This document shows, one piece after another, positions 1-7,655 of a stretch of DNA of 64,000 bases (position 1 is its first letter; every line of letters begins with the position of its first letter). A program made the translations under genes and the position numbers. The notes beneath the pieces are model-generated. The model did no database searches. It was not told the origin of the DNA and saw only the letters and a list, made by a program, of their open reading frames with translations. This DNA comes from Streptomyces sclerotialus. Its GTDB lineage: Bacteria; Actinomycetota; Actinomycetes; Streptomycetales; Streptomycetaceae. The stretch lies in the NCBI RefSeq assembly GCF_040907265.1, contig NZ_JBFOHP010000002.1, positions 1,860,001 through 1,924,000 of the forward strand, in the 5' to 3' direction.

Positions 1-673
1 AGACCCAGGCCGACGGTCCGCCCATGGTGCCCGCGTCCAGCTCGGCGTCCAGGTCGTCGGCGCCGGCGCCGTCCGCGGCCAGGATGCGTACGCCCACGCC
101 CTTGAGCCCCGCCACGACCCGCTCGACCGGCACGCCGACGGCCACCGGCAGATGGAAGATCGAGCCGACCGAGGCCCGCACCGACTTGGGGTTGTAGAGG
201 TCGACGGAGGCGTCGGTGAGCACCACCGCGTCGGCGCCCGCGGCGTCCGCGCAGCGCAGCACCGTACCGGCGTTACCGGGGTCGCGGACGTTGGCGAGCA
301 CCGCGACGAGCTTGGGCCGGGCGGCCAGGATCTCCTCGAAGGGCGAGTCCAGGAAGCGGCAGACGCCGACCAGGCCCTGCGGGGTGACCGTCTGCGAGAG
401 GTCGGCGATGGTGTCGTCGTCGGCGAACAGGACCCGCACCCCGGCCGCGCGGGCCGCCGCCACGATGCCCGCGTGCCGCTCGGCGGCCTCGGGCGTGGCG
501 AAGACCTCGATCAGGGTCGGCTCGCCGTCGCCGCTGTGCCGTACGGCCTCTCTGACCGCCTGCGGGCCCTCGGCGATGAACCGGCGCTCCTTGCCGCGGA
601 AGTTGCGGCGGGCCAGCCGCCGCGCTGCGGCGACGCGTGCGGAACGCGGGGAGATCAGCTCGGGGGTGCCCAT
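1..673 (-). CDS. TrmH/SpoU-family RNA 2'-O-methyltransferase, 3' end beyond window
   Basis: Probable AdoMet-dependent 2'-O-ribose methyltransferase acting on rRNA. The visible 224 residues hold an N-terminal substrate-binding region (RLARRNFRGKERRFIAEG, then a TPQGLVGVC segment) and the SPOUT motif I LANVRDPGNAGTVLRCADAA, followed by VVLTDASVDLYNPKSVRAS. The C-terminal motifs that bind AdoMet lie beyond position 1, so the gene is partial. ATG at 673 starts the conserved MGTPELISPRS; the ribosome site in front is weak. It follows the infC-rpmI-rplT operon on the same strand but is separated from it by a strong hairpin at 745-776. The family is clear; the target nucleotide is not. Confidence 0.9.
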   Translation of the reverse strand, partial: MGTPELISPRSARVAAARRLARRNFRGKERRFIAEGPQAVREAVRHSGDGEPTLIEVFATPEAAERHAGIVAAARAAGVRVLFADDDTIADLSQTVTPQGLVGVCRFLDSPFEEILAARPKLVAVLANVRDPGNAGTVLRCADAAGADAVVLTDASVDLYNPKSVRASVGSIFHLPVAVGVPVERVVAGLKGVGVRILAADGAGADDLDAELDAGTMGGPSAWV

Positions 674-744
674 GGGCGGCGGCTCACTTCTGCGGAACGT
701 GCGTACGGAGGGGGTACCGGGGGATACCGGGGGTGGAAACGGCG

Positions 745-776
745 GCGGACCCGCAGGCCGGGGCCTGCGGGTCCGC
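745..776. terminator. 15-bp perfect hairpin between rplT and the rRNA methyltransferase gene
   Basis: The arm GCGGACCCGCAGGCC pairs perfectly with its complement across a 2-nt formal loop. There is no T-run, as is usual for streptomycete terminators. It lies 25 bp after the rplT stop and probably ends the infC-rpmI-rplT transcript. Confidence 0.75.
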
Positions 777-800
777 GCGACAACTGCCTCAGGCTGTGGT

Positions 801-1184
801 TCAGGCAGCCTTGGGAGCGTTCACGTCGCTCGGCAGCGCCTTCTGCGCCACCTCGACCAGCGCGGCGAACGCGTTCTGGTCGTTGACCGCGAGGTCGGCC
901 AGGATCTTGCGGTCCACCTCGATGTTGGCGGCCTTCAGACCCTGGATGAAGCGGTTGTAGGTCATGCCGTTGGCGCGGGCAGCGGCGTTGATGCGCTGGA
1001 TCCACAGCTGACGGAAGTCGCCCTTGCGCTTCTTGCGGTCGTTGTAGTTGTAGACGAGGGAGTGGGTGACCTGCTCCTTCGCCTTGCGGTACAGACGCGA
1101 CCGCTGGCCGCGGTAGCCGCTGGCCTGCTCGAGGATCGCCCGGCGCTTCTTGTGGGCGTTGACTGCCCGCTTGACGCGTGCCAC
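801..1184 (-). CDS. rplT: 50S ribosomal protein L20
   Basis: L20 binds 23S rRNA early in large-subunit assembly. The 127-residue product starts [20 protein letters not shown] and has the basic N-terminal arm and the conserved [17 protein letters not shown] segment, at normal family length. It is the last gene of infC-rpmI-rplT. A hairpin in the 101-bp gap behind rpmI (arms 1204-1211 and 1222-1229 on the plus strand) sits just ahead of its ribosome site (AAGGAG). In other bacteria L20 represses this operon through mRNA structure; a similar role for this hairpin is inference. Confidence 0.98.
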   Translation of the reverse strand: MARVKRAVNAHKKRRAILEQASGYRGQRSRLYRKAKEQVTHSLVYNYNDRKKRKGDFRQLWIQRINAAARANGMTYNRFIQGLKAANIEVDRKILADLAVNDQNAFAALVEVAQKALPSDVNAPKAA

Positions 1185-1285
1185 TTGTTAACTCCTTGTA
1201 GCGGGGCCGTGGTGGTCTTCACACGGCCCGAATCGATTCAGGTCCCGGTCGAGGTCGCGCGCCGCCTTCTCAGGGGCGCGGCGAC

Positions 1286-1480
1286 TCACTTGCCGAGAAG
1301 CTTCTTGATCTTCTTGGCGTCGCCCGGGGCCATCTCGGCGTTGCCGGTGAGGCGACGCGTCAGCTTGGACGACTTGTGCTCAAGCAGGTGGCGCTTGCCG
1401 GCGCGCTCGCGCAGCACCTTGCCGGAGCCGGTGACCTTGAAGCGCTTGCTGGAGCCGCTGTGCGTCTTGTTCTTCGGCAT
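1286..1480 (-). CDS. rpmI: 50S ribosomal protein L35
   Basis: A basic 64-residue large-subunit protein, [20 protein letters not shown] and onward, ending [12 protein letters not shown] at 1480 is chosen because it gives the conserved MPKNKTH start and is preceded by GAGGAGAG. A longer in-frame reading to 1531 has no support. It lies between infC (124 bp) and rplT (105 bp) on the same strand, the standard operon order. Confidence 0.98.
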   Translation of the reverse strand: MPKNKTHSGSSKRFKVTGSGKVLRERAGKRHLLEHKSSKLTRRLTGNAEMAPGDAKKIKKLLGK

Positions 1481-1604
1481 GCGCCGTTCTCTCCTCGTCA
1501 GTGGCGCTCCCGCCGACCGGTGGGCCGGCATATGGGAGCGTCAGATGTATCGATTGGTGTCCGGGGCGGTGTCCCCGGCGCTGATCCGGGGCAGCACCCT
1601 GGAA

Positions 1605-2219
1605 TCACGCCTCGGCGGGCTCCTCGGCGGCCTGCTCGGAAGCAGCACCCTGGCGCTCCGCCTTGCGGGCGGCCTGCGCCTCACGGGCCTCGGCCATCGC
1701 CTCGGTCTTCTTCTTGTGCGGACCGAGGACCATGATCATGTTCCGGCCGTCCTGCTTCGGGTTCGACTCGACGAAACCGAGGTCCTGGACGTCCTCCGCG
1801 AGCCGCTGCAGCAGCCGGTAGCCGAGCTCCGGCCGGGACTGCTCGCGACCACGGAACATGATCGTGATCTTGACCTTGTCACCCTGCTTGAGGAACCGGA
1901 CGACGTGACCCTTCTTGGTGTCGTAGTCGTGCGGGTCGATCTTCGGCCGGAGCTTCATCTCCTTGATGACCGTGTGCGCCTGGTTCTTGCGCGCTTCACG
2001 GGCCTTCATGGCCGACTCGTACTTGAACTTTCCGTAGTCCATGAGCTTGCAGACCGGCGGACGGGCGTTCGCCGCCACCTCGACCAGGTCGAGGTCGTAC
2101 TCCTGCGCAAGCTCCAGGGCCTTGGCAAGCGGCACAATGCCGACCTGCTCGCCACTGGGACCGACGAGTCGCACCTCGGGGACGCGAATCCGGTCGTTGA
2201 TGCGGGGCTCGGCGCTGAT
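1605..2219 (-). CDS. infC: Translation initiation factor IF-3, probable AUC start codon
   Basis: IF-3 binds the 30S subunit and enforces start-codon choice. The 204-residue reading begins [20 protein letters not shown], contains the N-domain ([15 protein letters not shown]) and C-domain ([39 protein letters not shown]), and ends in an Ala/Glu-rich actinobacterial tail. No ATG, GTG or TTG sits at the expected start. The ATC at 2217-2219 lies a few bases after GAGGAGG and aligns with the conserved IF-3 start. E. coli infC uses AUU and Myxococcus infC uses AUC, which permits autogenous control. The next in-frame upstream ATG (2327) would overlap the leader hairpin. S. coelicolor models add a short MWCYRGGS extension, which here reads GAYRGGS without a start codon. 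Confidence 0.9.
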   Translation of the reverse strand: MSAEPRINDRIRVPEVRLVGPSGEQVGIVPLAKALELAQEYDLDLVEVAANARPPVCKLMDYGKFKYESAMKAREARKNQAHTVIKEMKLRPKIDPHDYDTKKGHVVRFLKQGDKVKITIMFRGREQSRPELGYRLLQRLAEDVQDLGFVESNPKQDGRNMIMVLGPHKKKTEAMAEAREAQAARKAERQGAASEQAAEEPAEA

Positions 2220-2305
2220 GGATCCTCCTCGGTAAGCACCACACGACCGCCTGGCGGACAGCCGCGTAACGTCTGTTCGGTGTGACCACCCTCGCCGAAA
2301 GCACG

Positions 2306-2336
2306 AAAAACGCCCCGGACGGGACACAGGCGGGGC
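2306..2336 (-). terminator. Attenuator-like hairpin with T-run in the infC leader
   Basis: On the minus strand GCCCCG (2336-2331) and CGGGGC (2317-2312) pair around a 13-nt loop, followed by GTTTTT at 2311-2306. This intrinsic-terminator shape lies inside the infC 5' leader, about 90 nt before the ATC start and downstream of the promoter at 2457-2485. Control of infC-rpmI-rplT by leader attenuation is known in other phyla (the L20 leader of Bacillus); the same here is inference. Confidence 0.55.
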
Positions 2337-2456
2337 TCCTCAAAAGATCGGGGAGCACCGCCGCGAAGTCACCGCGGGGCGCAGCCTGACCGCTGACCCG
2401 CCTGCCCTGAGGGCTGGAATCGGGTGGGAGATCGGAGCCTCCACTTGTGGGCCGGA

Positions 2457-2485
2457 CACGTACGTGACCGGCCGGTCGTAGTCAA
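2457..2485 (-). promoter_or_regulatory. infC: Candidate sigma-70-type promoter of infC-rpmI-rplT
   Basis: On the minus strand, TTGACT (2485-2480) is followed after exactly 17 nt by TACGTG (2462-2457). It would give a leader of roughly 230 nt before infC that includes the 2306-2336 hairpin. The -35 is near-consensus; the -10 is weaker. Confidence 0.5.
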
Positions 2486-2672
2486 TAGTACATGACCCGG
2501 GCGGGGCCTGTACCGGGCGTACGCGGGCACGGCCCCTGCGTGTACGCCGAATGCATCCGGCACCGGTACCGAGTGCCCCTCACGCGGGCGCGGGGGCGCC
2601 GGGGCCTAGTCTGAGGGCAGCGCACCGGCCGCACGGAGCGGGCGCACCGATCGTACGGACAGATAGAGAGCC

Positions 2673-3062
2673 ATGAGCGACGCCACCCCTCCCTCCTCCG
2701 ACCCCGCAGCCGCCCCGGACGCGCAGCCCGCGGACTTCGACGCGATGACCCGCGACATCGCCGACGTGCCCGCCGTCGAGGTGATCACCACGGTCGCGGT
2801 GCACCTGATGAGCTCGGCCGCGGTCAACCTCGGCCTCGCCGAGGAAGGCGAGCAGCACAAGGACCTGGACGAGGCACGCAAGCTCATCCACGCGCTGGCC
2901 GGGCTGGTCACCGCCAGCGCCACCGAGATCGGCTCGTACCACGCCGCGCCGCTCCGGGACGGGCTGAAGTCGCTGCAGCTGGCGTTCCGCGAGGCGTCGG
3001 TGGTGCCGGACGAGCCGGGCCAGGGGCCCGGCGAGAAGTTCACCGGGCCGGTGTTCGGCTGA
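2673..3062 (+). CDS. DUF1844 family protein
   Basis: A 129-residue cytosolic protein of unknown biochemical role. After an acidic, Pro/Ala-rich N-terminal 30 residues comes the DUF1844 core: a conserved helix VEVITTVAVHLMSSAAVNLG, then KDLDEARKLIHALAGLV. The ATG follows GATAGAGAG. It is transcribed away from infC, an arrangement I recall as conserved in streptomycetes. No transmembrane segment or signal peptide is present. The family is found across actinobacteria; no function is assigned. Confidence 0.85.
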   Translation: MSDATPPSSDPAAAPDAQPADFDAMTRDIADVPAVEVITTVAVHLMSSAAVNLGLAEEGEQHKDLDEARKLIHALAGLVTASATEIGSYHAAPLRDGLKSLQLAFREASVVPDEPGQGPGEKFTGPVFG

Positions 3063-3103
3063 GCGGTCCGCCATGGGCGGCGCGCCGCCCTCGGGAGACG
3101 CCG

Positions 3104-3137
3104 GTGGCCCCCTGATCCACGTGGATCAGGGGGCCAC
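3104..3137. terminator. 17-bp perfect palindrome, bidirectional terminator
   Basis: GTGGCCCCCTGATCCAC is followed immediately by its exact reverse complement. It lies 41 bp after the DUF1844 stop and 66 bp from the convergent aquaporin stop. Confidence 0.8.
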
Positions 3138-3146
3138 TGTTGTCGC

Positions 3147-3197
3147 GGGGCGCCTGCAGCGGGGCGCCTGTAGCGGGGCGCCTGCAGCGGGGCGCCT
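3147..3197. repeat. 14-bp tandem repeat, 3.6 copies
   Basis: The unit GGGGCGCCTGCAGC repeats at 3147, 3161 (one base changed) and 3175, with a partial fourth copy at 3189. It is intergenic, ending a few bases short of the aquaporin stop codon. Confidence 0.8.
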
Positions 3198-3203
3198 CGG
3201 TGG

Positions 3204-3950
3204 TCAGAGCGCCGCGCGTTCGTCCGCCGGAGGCTCCTGGTCGGCCGGGGGCCGCAGCGGGCTGTACGGGGTGTGCGTGAGCCGGTGCGCCAGTGCCGCC
3301 AGCACGCCGCCGATCAGCGGCGCGACGATGAACAGCCACAGCTGCGAGAGCGCGCCGCCGCCCGCGAAGAGCGCCGGGCCGAAGCTGCGGGCCGGGTTCA
3401 CGGACGTACCCGTGAGCGGGATGCCGATGAGGTGGACGGTGGCCAGCGCGATACCGATGGCCAGGCCGTCGAAGCCGACCAGGGCCACCTTGTGGGTGAC
3501 CGCGAGGACCACGAAGACCAGCAGGAAGGTGAGCACGATCTCGGCGACGAACGCACCGCCGAGGTTGATGTGCACCGCCGAGCGGTCACCGAAGCCGTTG
3601 CTGCCGAAGGCGCCGTCGGTCTTCAGGCCCGGCACCTGCTTGGCCACCAGGAAGAGGATCGCGGCACCGACGATGCCGCCCAGCAGCTGGGCGATCCAGT
3701 ACTCGACGGCCGTGCGGAGGGTGATGCGGTGGGCGATGAGCATGCCGAGCGTCACCGCGGGGTTGACGTGGCAGCCCGAGATGGGGCCGAGCGCGTAGGC
3801 CAGGGCCAGCAGGGTGAAGCCGAAGGACAGGGCGATGCCGAAGGTCCCGATGTACTCCCCGGCCAGCACGGCAGCGCCGACCGCGAAGAACACCAGGAGC
3901 AGCGTGCCGAGGAACTCGGATACGACCGAGCGGGTCTCCGGGGTGTCCAT
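3204..3950 (-). CDS. MIP-family aquaporin, AqpZ-like
   Basis: A six-helix channel of the cytoplasmic membrane. Both pore loops carry NPA boxes (ISGCHVNPAVTLG and GTSVNPARSFGPAL). HLIGIPLTGTSVNPAR closely matches E. coli AqpZ, including the His and Arg that narrow the filter, so water rather than glycerol is the likely main solute. ATG at 3950 (MDTPETRS) is preceded by GAGGAAGG; the alternative start 30 bp upstream would place that site inside the gene. The product is 248 residues, and a short charged tail ends PPADERAAL. It is a monocistronic gene convergent with DUF1844. Confidence 0.9.
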   Translation of the reverse strand: MDTPETRSVVSEFLGTLLLVFFAVGAAVLAGEYIGTFGIALSFGFTLLALAYALGPISGCHVNPAVTLGMLIAHRITLRTAVEYWIAQLLGGIVGAAILFLVAKQVPGLKTDGAFGSNGFGDRSAVHINLGGAFVAEIVLTFLLVFVVLAVTHKVALVGFDGLAIGIALATVHLIGIPLTGTSVNPARSFGPALFAGGGALSQLWLFIVAPLIGGVLAALAHRLTHTPYSPLRPPADQEPPADERAAL

Positions 3951-4126
3951 GTAGGGGCCTTCCTCGAAGGGATCTTGCACCTGCTGCGATTGTGCGGTGC
4001 CCGCGAGAGGCTCGCCTCTCGGCGGGGGCCGACCGGGCCCTCGGGCGGAGCCCTGGGCGGGCAGCGGGCGGCGGGTGCGGATCGGGGAGGCTGCGGCCCT
4101 GTACGGGCCGGGGTTCGGTGACGGCC

Positions 4127-4182
4127 GGTGGCTCGGTGGTCCGGTGGTCCGGTGGCTCGGTGGCCCGGTGGCCCGGTGGCCC
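4127..4182. repeat. 8-bp tandem repeat, seven copies
   Basis: Seven consecutive 8-mers of the form GGTGGYYC run from 4127 to 4182. They lie in the gap between the sseB-like stop (4196) and the aquaporin start. No hairpin or coding function was recognised. Confidence 0.85.
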
Positions 4183-4195
4183 TTGCGGGCCGGGG

Positions 4196-4930
4196 TCAGC
4201 GGGCGAAGAGGGCTTCGCCCTCAGGGGCCGCGTCCGGCGGCAGGAGGGCCAGGTCGAGGCCGCGTACGAGGCGCTCGCGCAGGACGTCGTCCGAGGCCAG
4301 CGCGGTGGCCACGCGCTGCGCGACCTCGCCGGCCGGGGCGTCGGGGACGAGGCCGAGGGCCAGCGTGGCATCGGTGTCGGCGGACGGCGCCAGATGGGCG
4401 ACCCGGACGCCCGGCTCCGCGGCGAGCACGGCCCGGAGCGCCTCGGTGACCGCGGGGTCGGCGAGCGGGTCGGCGGTCTCCCGGCCCTCGGCGAGGGCGC
4501 GCAGGGCCGCACCGGTGAGCGGGTACGTCACGGGGCCCGCGAGGTCGATGACGACGGTGTCGGCCTTCTCGTGGGCCGCGGCGAGCAGCGCCTGCTCCAG
4601 CGGGACGGCGACCGGACGGGCGTCCGGGCGCCAGCGGTGCAGGGTCTCCATGGACGTGAAGGCGGGCAGCGCGCGGCGGCCGTCCGGGGCCTGGAGGGTC
4701 GGCACGGCCATGTCGCTGGTCTTCTCGCGCTTCAGCCCGTCCGGGCCGGTCTCCACCTCGCCCAGCAGGGCCACCACCGGTACGAGCAGCCGTGCGCCGC
4801 GGAGGGCGGCGAGGAGGCGGGGCTCGGTGGAACGGTCCTCCGACCAGGCGGCGAGGGCCGCGGCCAGTTCGGGGTCGGCTGTGCCGGTGTCGTCGGAGAA
4901 GCCGGGGTTGGGGATGTTCTTCAGGTCCAC
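4196..4930 (-). CDS. SseB family protein
   Basis: A 244-residue cytosolic protein starting MDLKNIPNPGFSDDTGTADP. The N-terminal half has the SseB_N fold signature (LLAALRGARLLVPVVALLG, then SDMAVPTLQAPDGRRALPAFTS). The C-terminal half is an Ala-rich domain common in streptomycete members. SseB-domain proteins have no settled enzymatic role. It is monocistronic, with a 180-bp gap to the mycosin stop. Confidence 0.8.
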   Translation of the reverse strand: MDLKNIPNPGFSDDTGTADPELAAALAAWSEDRSTEPRLLAALRGARLLVPVVALLGEVETGPDGLKREKTSDMAVPTLQAPDGRRALPAFTSMETLHRWRPDARPVAVPLEQALLAAAHEKADTVVIDLAGPVTYPLTGAALRALAEGRETADPLADPAVTEALRAVLAAEPGVRVAHLAPSADTDATLALGLVPDAPAGEVAQRVATALASDDVLRERLVRGLDLALLPPDAAPEGEALFAR

Positions 4931-5109
4931 GGGTCGAGCCTATCGGCAGGGTGAGGCTTGGTTTCGGGCGGTGCCCGGCGGTGCGGTTTCGTCGGGAGCG
5001 CCCCGTCGACGGTTGTCCTCAAGCGCCGGACGGGCTGGGTGTGATCGGGTGCGGTGCCGGCCCTCCGCGGGTGGGTGGGAAACAGGTGGGTGGGGGCCGA
5101 GCTGGGTGG

Positions 5110-6255
5110 TCAGGTGCGGCGGCGCCAGAGGAGGAGTGCTGTTGTCACCAGGGCTGTGCCGGCGATGGTTGCTGTCCAGGGGAGCCAGGAGCCGCCGGTG
5201 GCTCCGGCGGACGCGGTCGGGCCCGGGCCGAAGTAGTGCTCGGTGTATGTCGTGCGGGTGTCGGAGGCCGGTTTTGTGGGGGCGCCCTTCTCGATGGCTG
5301 CTGCGGGGTTCACCAGGCCGGCGCCCAGGTCGTCGTTGCGGCCCTCCTCGGGGCTGTCCTGGGCTGTCTCGGTGAGGAGCTGCTTGATCTGGGCGGGCTT
5401 CAGGTCGGGGTGCGCCGCGCGGACCAGTGCCACGGCGCCGGAGACGTACGCGGCTGCGGCGCTGGTGCCCCAGCCCTCGTAGTACTTGCGGTCCGGGTTG
5501 GCGATGACGACGTTCACGCCGGGTGCGCTGACCGTGGCGTACCAGCGGCGGGTGGAGAAGGGGGCCCGGGAGCCGTACTTGTCCACCGCGGTCACCGCGA
5601 TCACGCCCGGGTAGGCGGCCGGGTAGGAGACGTGGTCGCCCTTTTCCCCGCCGTTGCCCGCCGAGGCGACGACCGGGACGCCCTTGGCGAGGGCGTACTG
5701 GACGGCGGCGTCCTCGCGCGGTTCGGGGTGGGCGGAGTCGCTGTCGTCGCCGAGGGAGAGGTTGATGACGTCGGCGCCGTGGTCGGCGGCCCAGCGGATG
5801 CCGTCGGCGAGGGCGTCGGCCCGCTCGGTGCGGGCCTTCTTGCGCTGCGGGTCGGCGTCTTCGAGGATCACCCGGACGGGGAGGATCTTCGCTTCGGGGG
5901 CGATGCCGAGGACGCCGTCGGCGTTGTCGTGGCCGTGGCCGTGCCCGGCGATGATGCCGGACATGGCGGTGCCGTGGCCCGCCCAGGTCTTGTCGCCGCG
6001 TTCGGCGCCGAAGCCGATGAGGTCCTTGCCGGGCAGGACCTGTCCCTTCAGGTCGGGGTGGGTGGCGTCGACGCCGGTGTCGAGGACGGCGACGGTGATG
6101 CCCGCGCCCTTGGTGGTCCGCCAGGCGTCGTCGACGTGCAGGGCGTTCAGGGCCCATTCCTGTGTCCGTATGCCGTCGGCGTGCGCGGGCGGGGTCGCGA
6201 GGGCCAGGGCGGTGGCGGTGAGGGCGGCCGCGAGGGCGCGGCGGGCGCGGGTCAT
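5110..6255 (-). CDS. Subtilisin-like mycosin (type VII secretion-associated protease family)
   Basis: A secreted, membrane-anchored S8 serine protease of 381 residues. It has a signal peptide at residues 1-26 (ALTATALALATPPAHA), catalytic Asp59 (VAVLDTGVD), His94 (GHGTAMSG), oxyanion Asn201 (SAGNGG) and Ser265, then a C-terminal transmembrane helix at about 357-377 ending WRRRT. The serine motif reads GTSAAAAYVSG and so lacks the usual Pro after GTSxA. Domain order matches MycP proteases of ESX systems, but no EccB/C/D or WXG100 gene is in the window. ATG at 6255 overlaps the upstream stop by 4 bp, so translation is coupled. Confidence 0.88.
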   Translation of the reverse strand: MTRARRALAAALTATALALATPPAHADGIRTQEWALNALHVDDAWRTTKGAGITVAVLDTGVDATHPDLKGQVLPGKDLIGFGAERGDKTWAGHGTAMSGIIAGHGHGHDNADGVLGIAPEAKILPVRVILEDADPQRKKARTERADALADGIRWAADHGADVINLSLGDDSDSAHPEPREDAAVQYALAKGVPVVASAGNGGEKGDHVSYPAAYPGVIAVTAVDKYGSRAPFSTRRWYATVSAPGVNVVIANPDRKYYEGWGTSAAAAYVSGAVALVRAAHPDLKPAQIKQLLTETAQDSPEEGRNDDLGAGLVNPAAAIEKGAPTKPASDTRTTYTEHYFGPGPTASAGATGGSWLPWTATIAGTALVTTALLLWRRRT

Positions 6256-7427
6256 TCGGCTGCCTCCGCGGCCTCGGCCGCCTGGGTGCGGAAGGTGTGT
6301 TCGATGCGGTCGGCGACCCCGGCGGCGTCGTGGCCGAGCCCGGACTGGGCGGGCGCCGAGGTGGCGCCGGTCTCGGTGGCCTCGCTCGCCGGTTCCGGGG
6401 TGGCCACCTCGCGGCCGTCGGCGAAGCCGGAGACGGCGTAGACGACGAGCGGCGCGTCGGGCAGCACCTGGATGCTCCAGCTGGCGCGCTGCTCAGGGCC
6501 GAAGCCCGCGGCGAGGGTGCCGGGCGCGGTGTACGGGCGGGGCATCAGGTCCCGGCGGCCGGCCAGCCGCTCGGTGGTGAACCGCTGGTTCAGGGCGCGC
6601 ATCCCGGCCGGGTCGGTCCTCGTGGTGACCACTCCGACGGTGATCACGCTGCTGTGGGTGGCGTCCACGTAGTCGGCGCGCAGCAGCCGCTTGCAGCCGG
6701 CCGGGGCCAGCGCCTTGGCGAGCAGCGGGTCGAAGGCCTTGGCGCAGCCGCTGTCGGGCGCGACCGCGATCCGGTGCCAGGTGCGGTCGGCGCCGCCGGG
6801 GCCGGCCGCCGTGCCGCGCAGGGTGCGCGGGAAGAGGGTGTTCACGGGGACGCTGTGCCACAGGCCGCGGGTGCCGGCGAACGTGGCGGCCGTCGCCTGG
6901 CCGTCGCCGGGTTCCCCGGCGAGCCAGCTGCCGGCCGCGGCCCCGCCGATGAGGCCGAGGCCGAGGACGAGGCAGGCGGCGGCGACGGCCTTGCGTACGG
7001 CCGGGCGGCGCGGCGGCGTGGCACCGGGCGGGACGGGGTGTCCGGGAGGTGTGACGGTGCCACGTTCGGGCGGCAGCGGTGCGCGCGCGGCGGGCGGTTC
7101 CTGGGGGGACGTTTCCGCTGCCGTCGGGGCCGCGGGCTCCGGCACGGTCTTCGTGGCCGGTGCCTTGGTGCCCTTCGCGCGGTGCCAGGTGGCCGCCGCG
7201 CGGGCGAGGTGGAAGGACGCGGTGTCCGGGTAGCCGGGCGGCGCGGGGCGGCTGGGCTTCGGCGGCACCGCGGGCCGGGGCGGCGCGGCGCCGCGGCCCT
7301 GCGCGGCGTCGTCCGGGGCGGCGTCGGAGGTGGCCGGCGCGGACGGGGCCGCTTCCGGGCGGTACGGGGGTGGCGGGGGTATCCGGGACGAGCGGCGCGG
7401 GCCGACGTAATTCGCTTCGGTGCTCAC
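6252..7427 (-). CDS. Proline-rich single-pass membrane protein coupled to mycosin
   Basis: A 391-residue protein not assigned to a named family. About 145 N-terminal residues are Pro/Ala-rich and probably cytoplasmic. One transmembrane helix (about 147-169, ACLVLGLGLIGGAAAGSWLAG) precedes an extracytoplasmic domain of about 215 residues with a pair of Cys (SGCAKAF, APAGCKRLL) that could form a disulfide. The start overlaps nothing upstream; the stop overlaps the mycosin start (ATGA), so the two are co-translated. A role as partner or substrate of the protease is inference from the coupling. Confidence 0.75.
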   Translation of the reverse strand: MSTEANYVGPRRSSRIPPPPPYRPEAAPSAPATSDAAPDDAAQGRGAAPPRPAVPPKPSRPAPPGYPDTASFHLARAAATWHRAKGTKAPATKTVPEPAAPTAAETSPQEPPAARAPLPPERGTVTPPGHPVPPGATPPRRPAVRKAVAAACLVLGLGLIGGAAAGSWLAGEPGDGQATAATFAGTRGLWHSVPVNTLFPRTLRGTAAGPGGADRTWHRIAVAPDSGCAKAFDPLLAKALAPAGCKRLLRADYVDATHSSVITVGVVTTRTDPAGMRALNQRFTTERLAGRRDLMPRPYTAPGTLAAGFGPEQRASWSIQVLPDAPLVVYAVSGFADGREVATPEPASEATETGATSAPAQSGLGHDAAGVADRIEHTFRTQAAEAAEAAE

Positions 7428-7655
7428 CCGCGCTCCCCCTCGCGCAGTTCGGTCCCGTGCCCGGGCGGCGGCATGCCGGGCGGGACGGTATGGATCAGAC
7501 CTGGTGCCGCGGGTCTGCGGGCCGCGGCCTGCGCCACTTTACGGGCTGTCGCGCCCCCGGCCGCAACTCGTGTCCGGTACCGGTCGCCGGGCTGTGTCCG
7601 GTCTGTCGCGATCTCTCCCCTACCCTGCGGTAATGGCGTCTGGCAGGCTGCCGTC

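Larger units (their letters stand above)
2220..2672. other. Divergent intergenic region, infC leader and DUF1844 promoter
   Basis: This 450-bp gene-free stretch holds the infC promoter and leader on the minus strand. On the plus strand a TAGTCT hexamer near 2608-2613 could be the -10 of the DUF1844 gene. No conserved coding sequence was seen on either strand. Confidence 0.6.

Noticed and set aside
216..2285. 689-codon open frame on the plus strand opposite the methyltransferase, rplT, rpmI and infC
   Set aside because: It is the GC-driven antisense shadow of four certain genes, with low-complexity Arg/Leu/Val translation and no recognisable domain.
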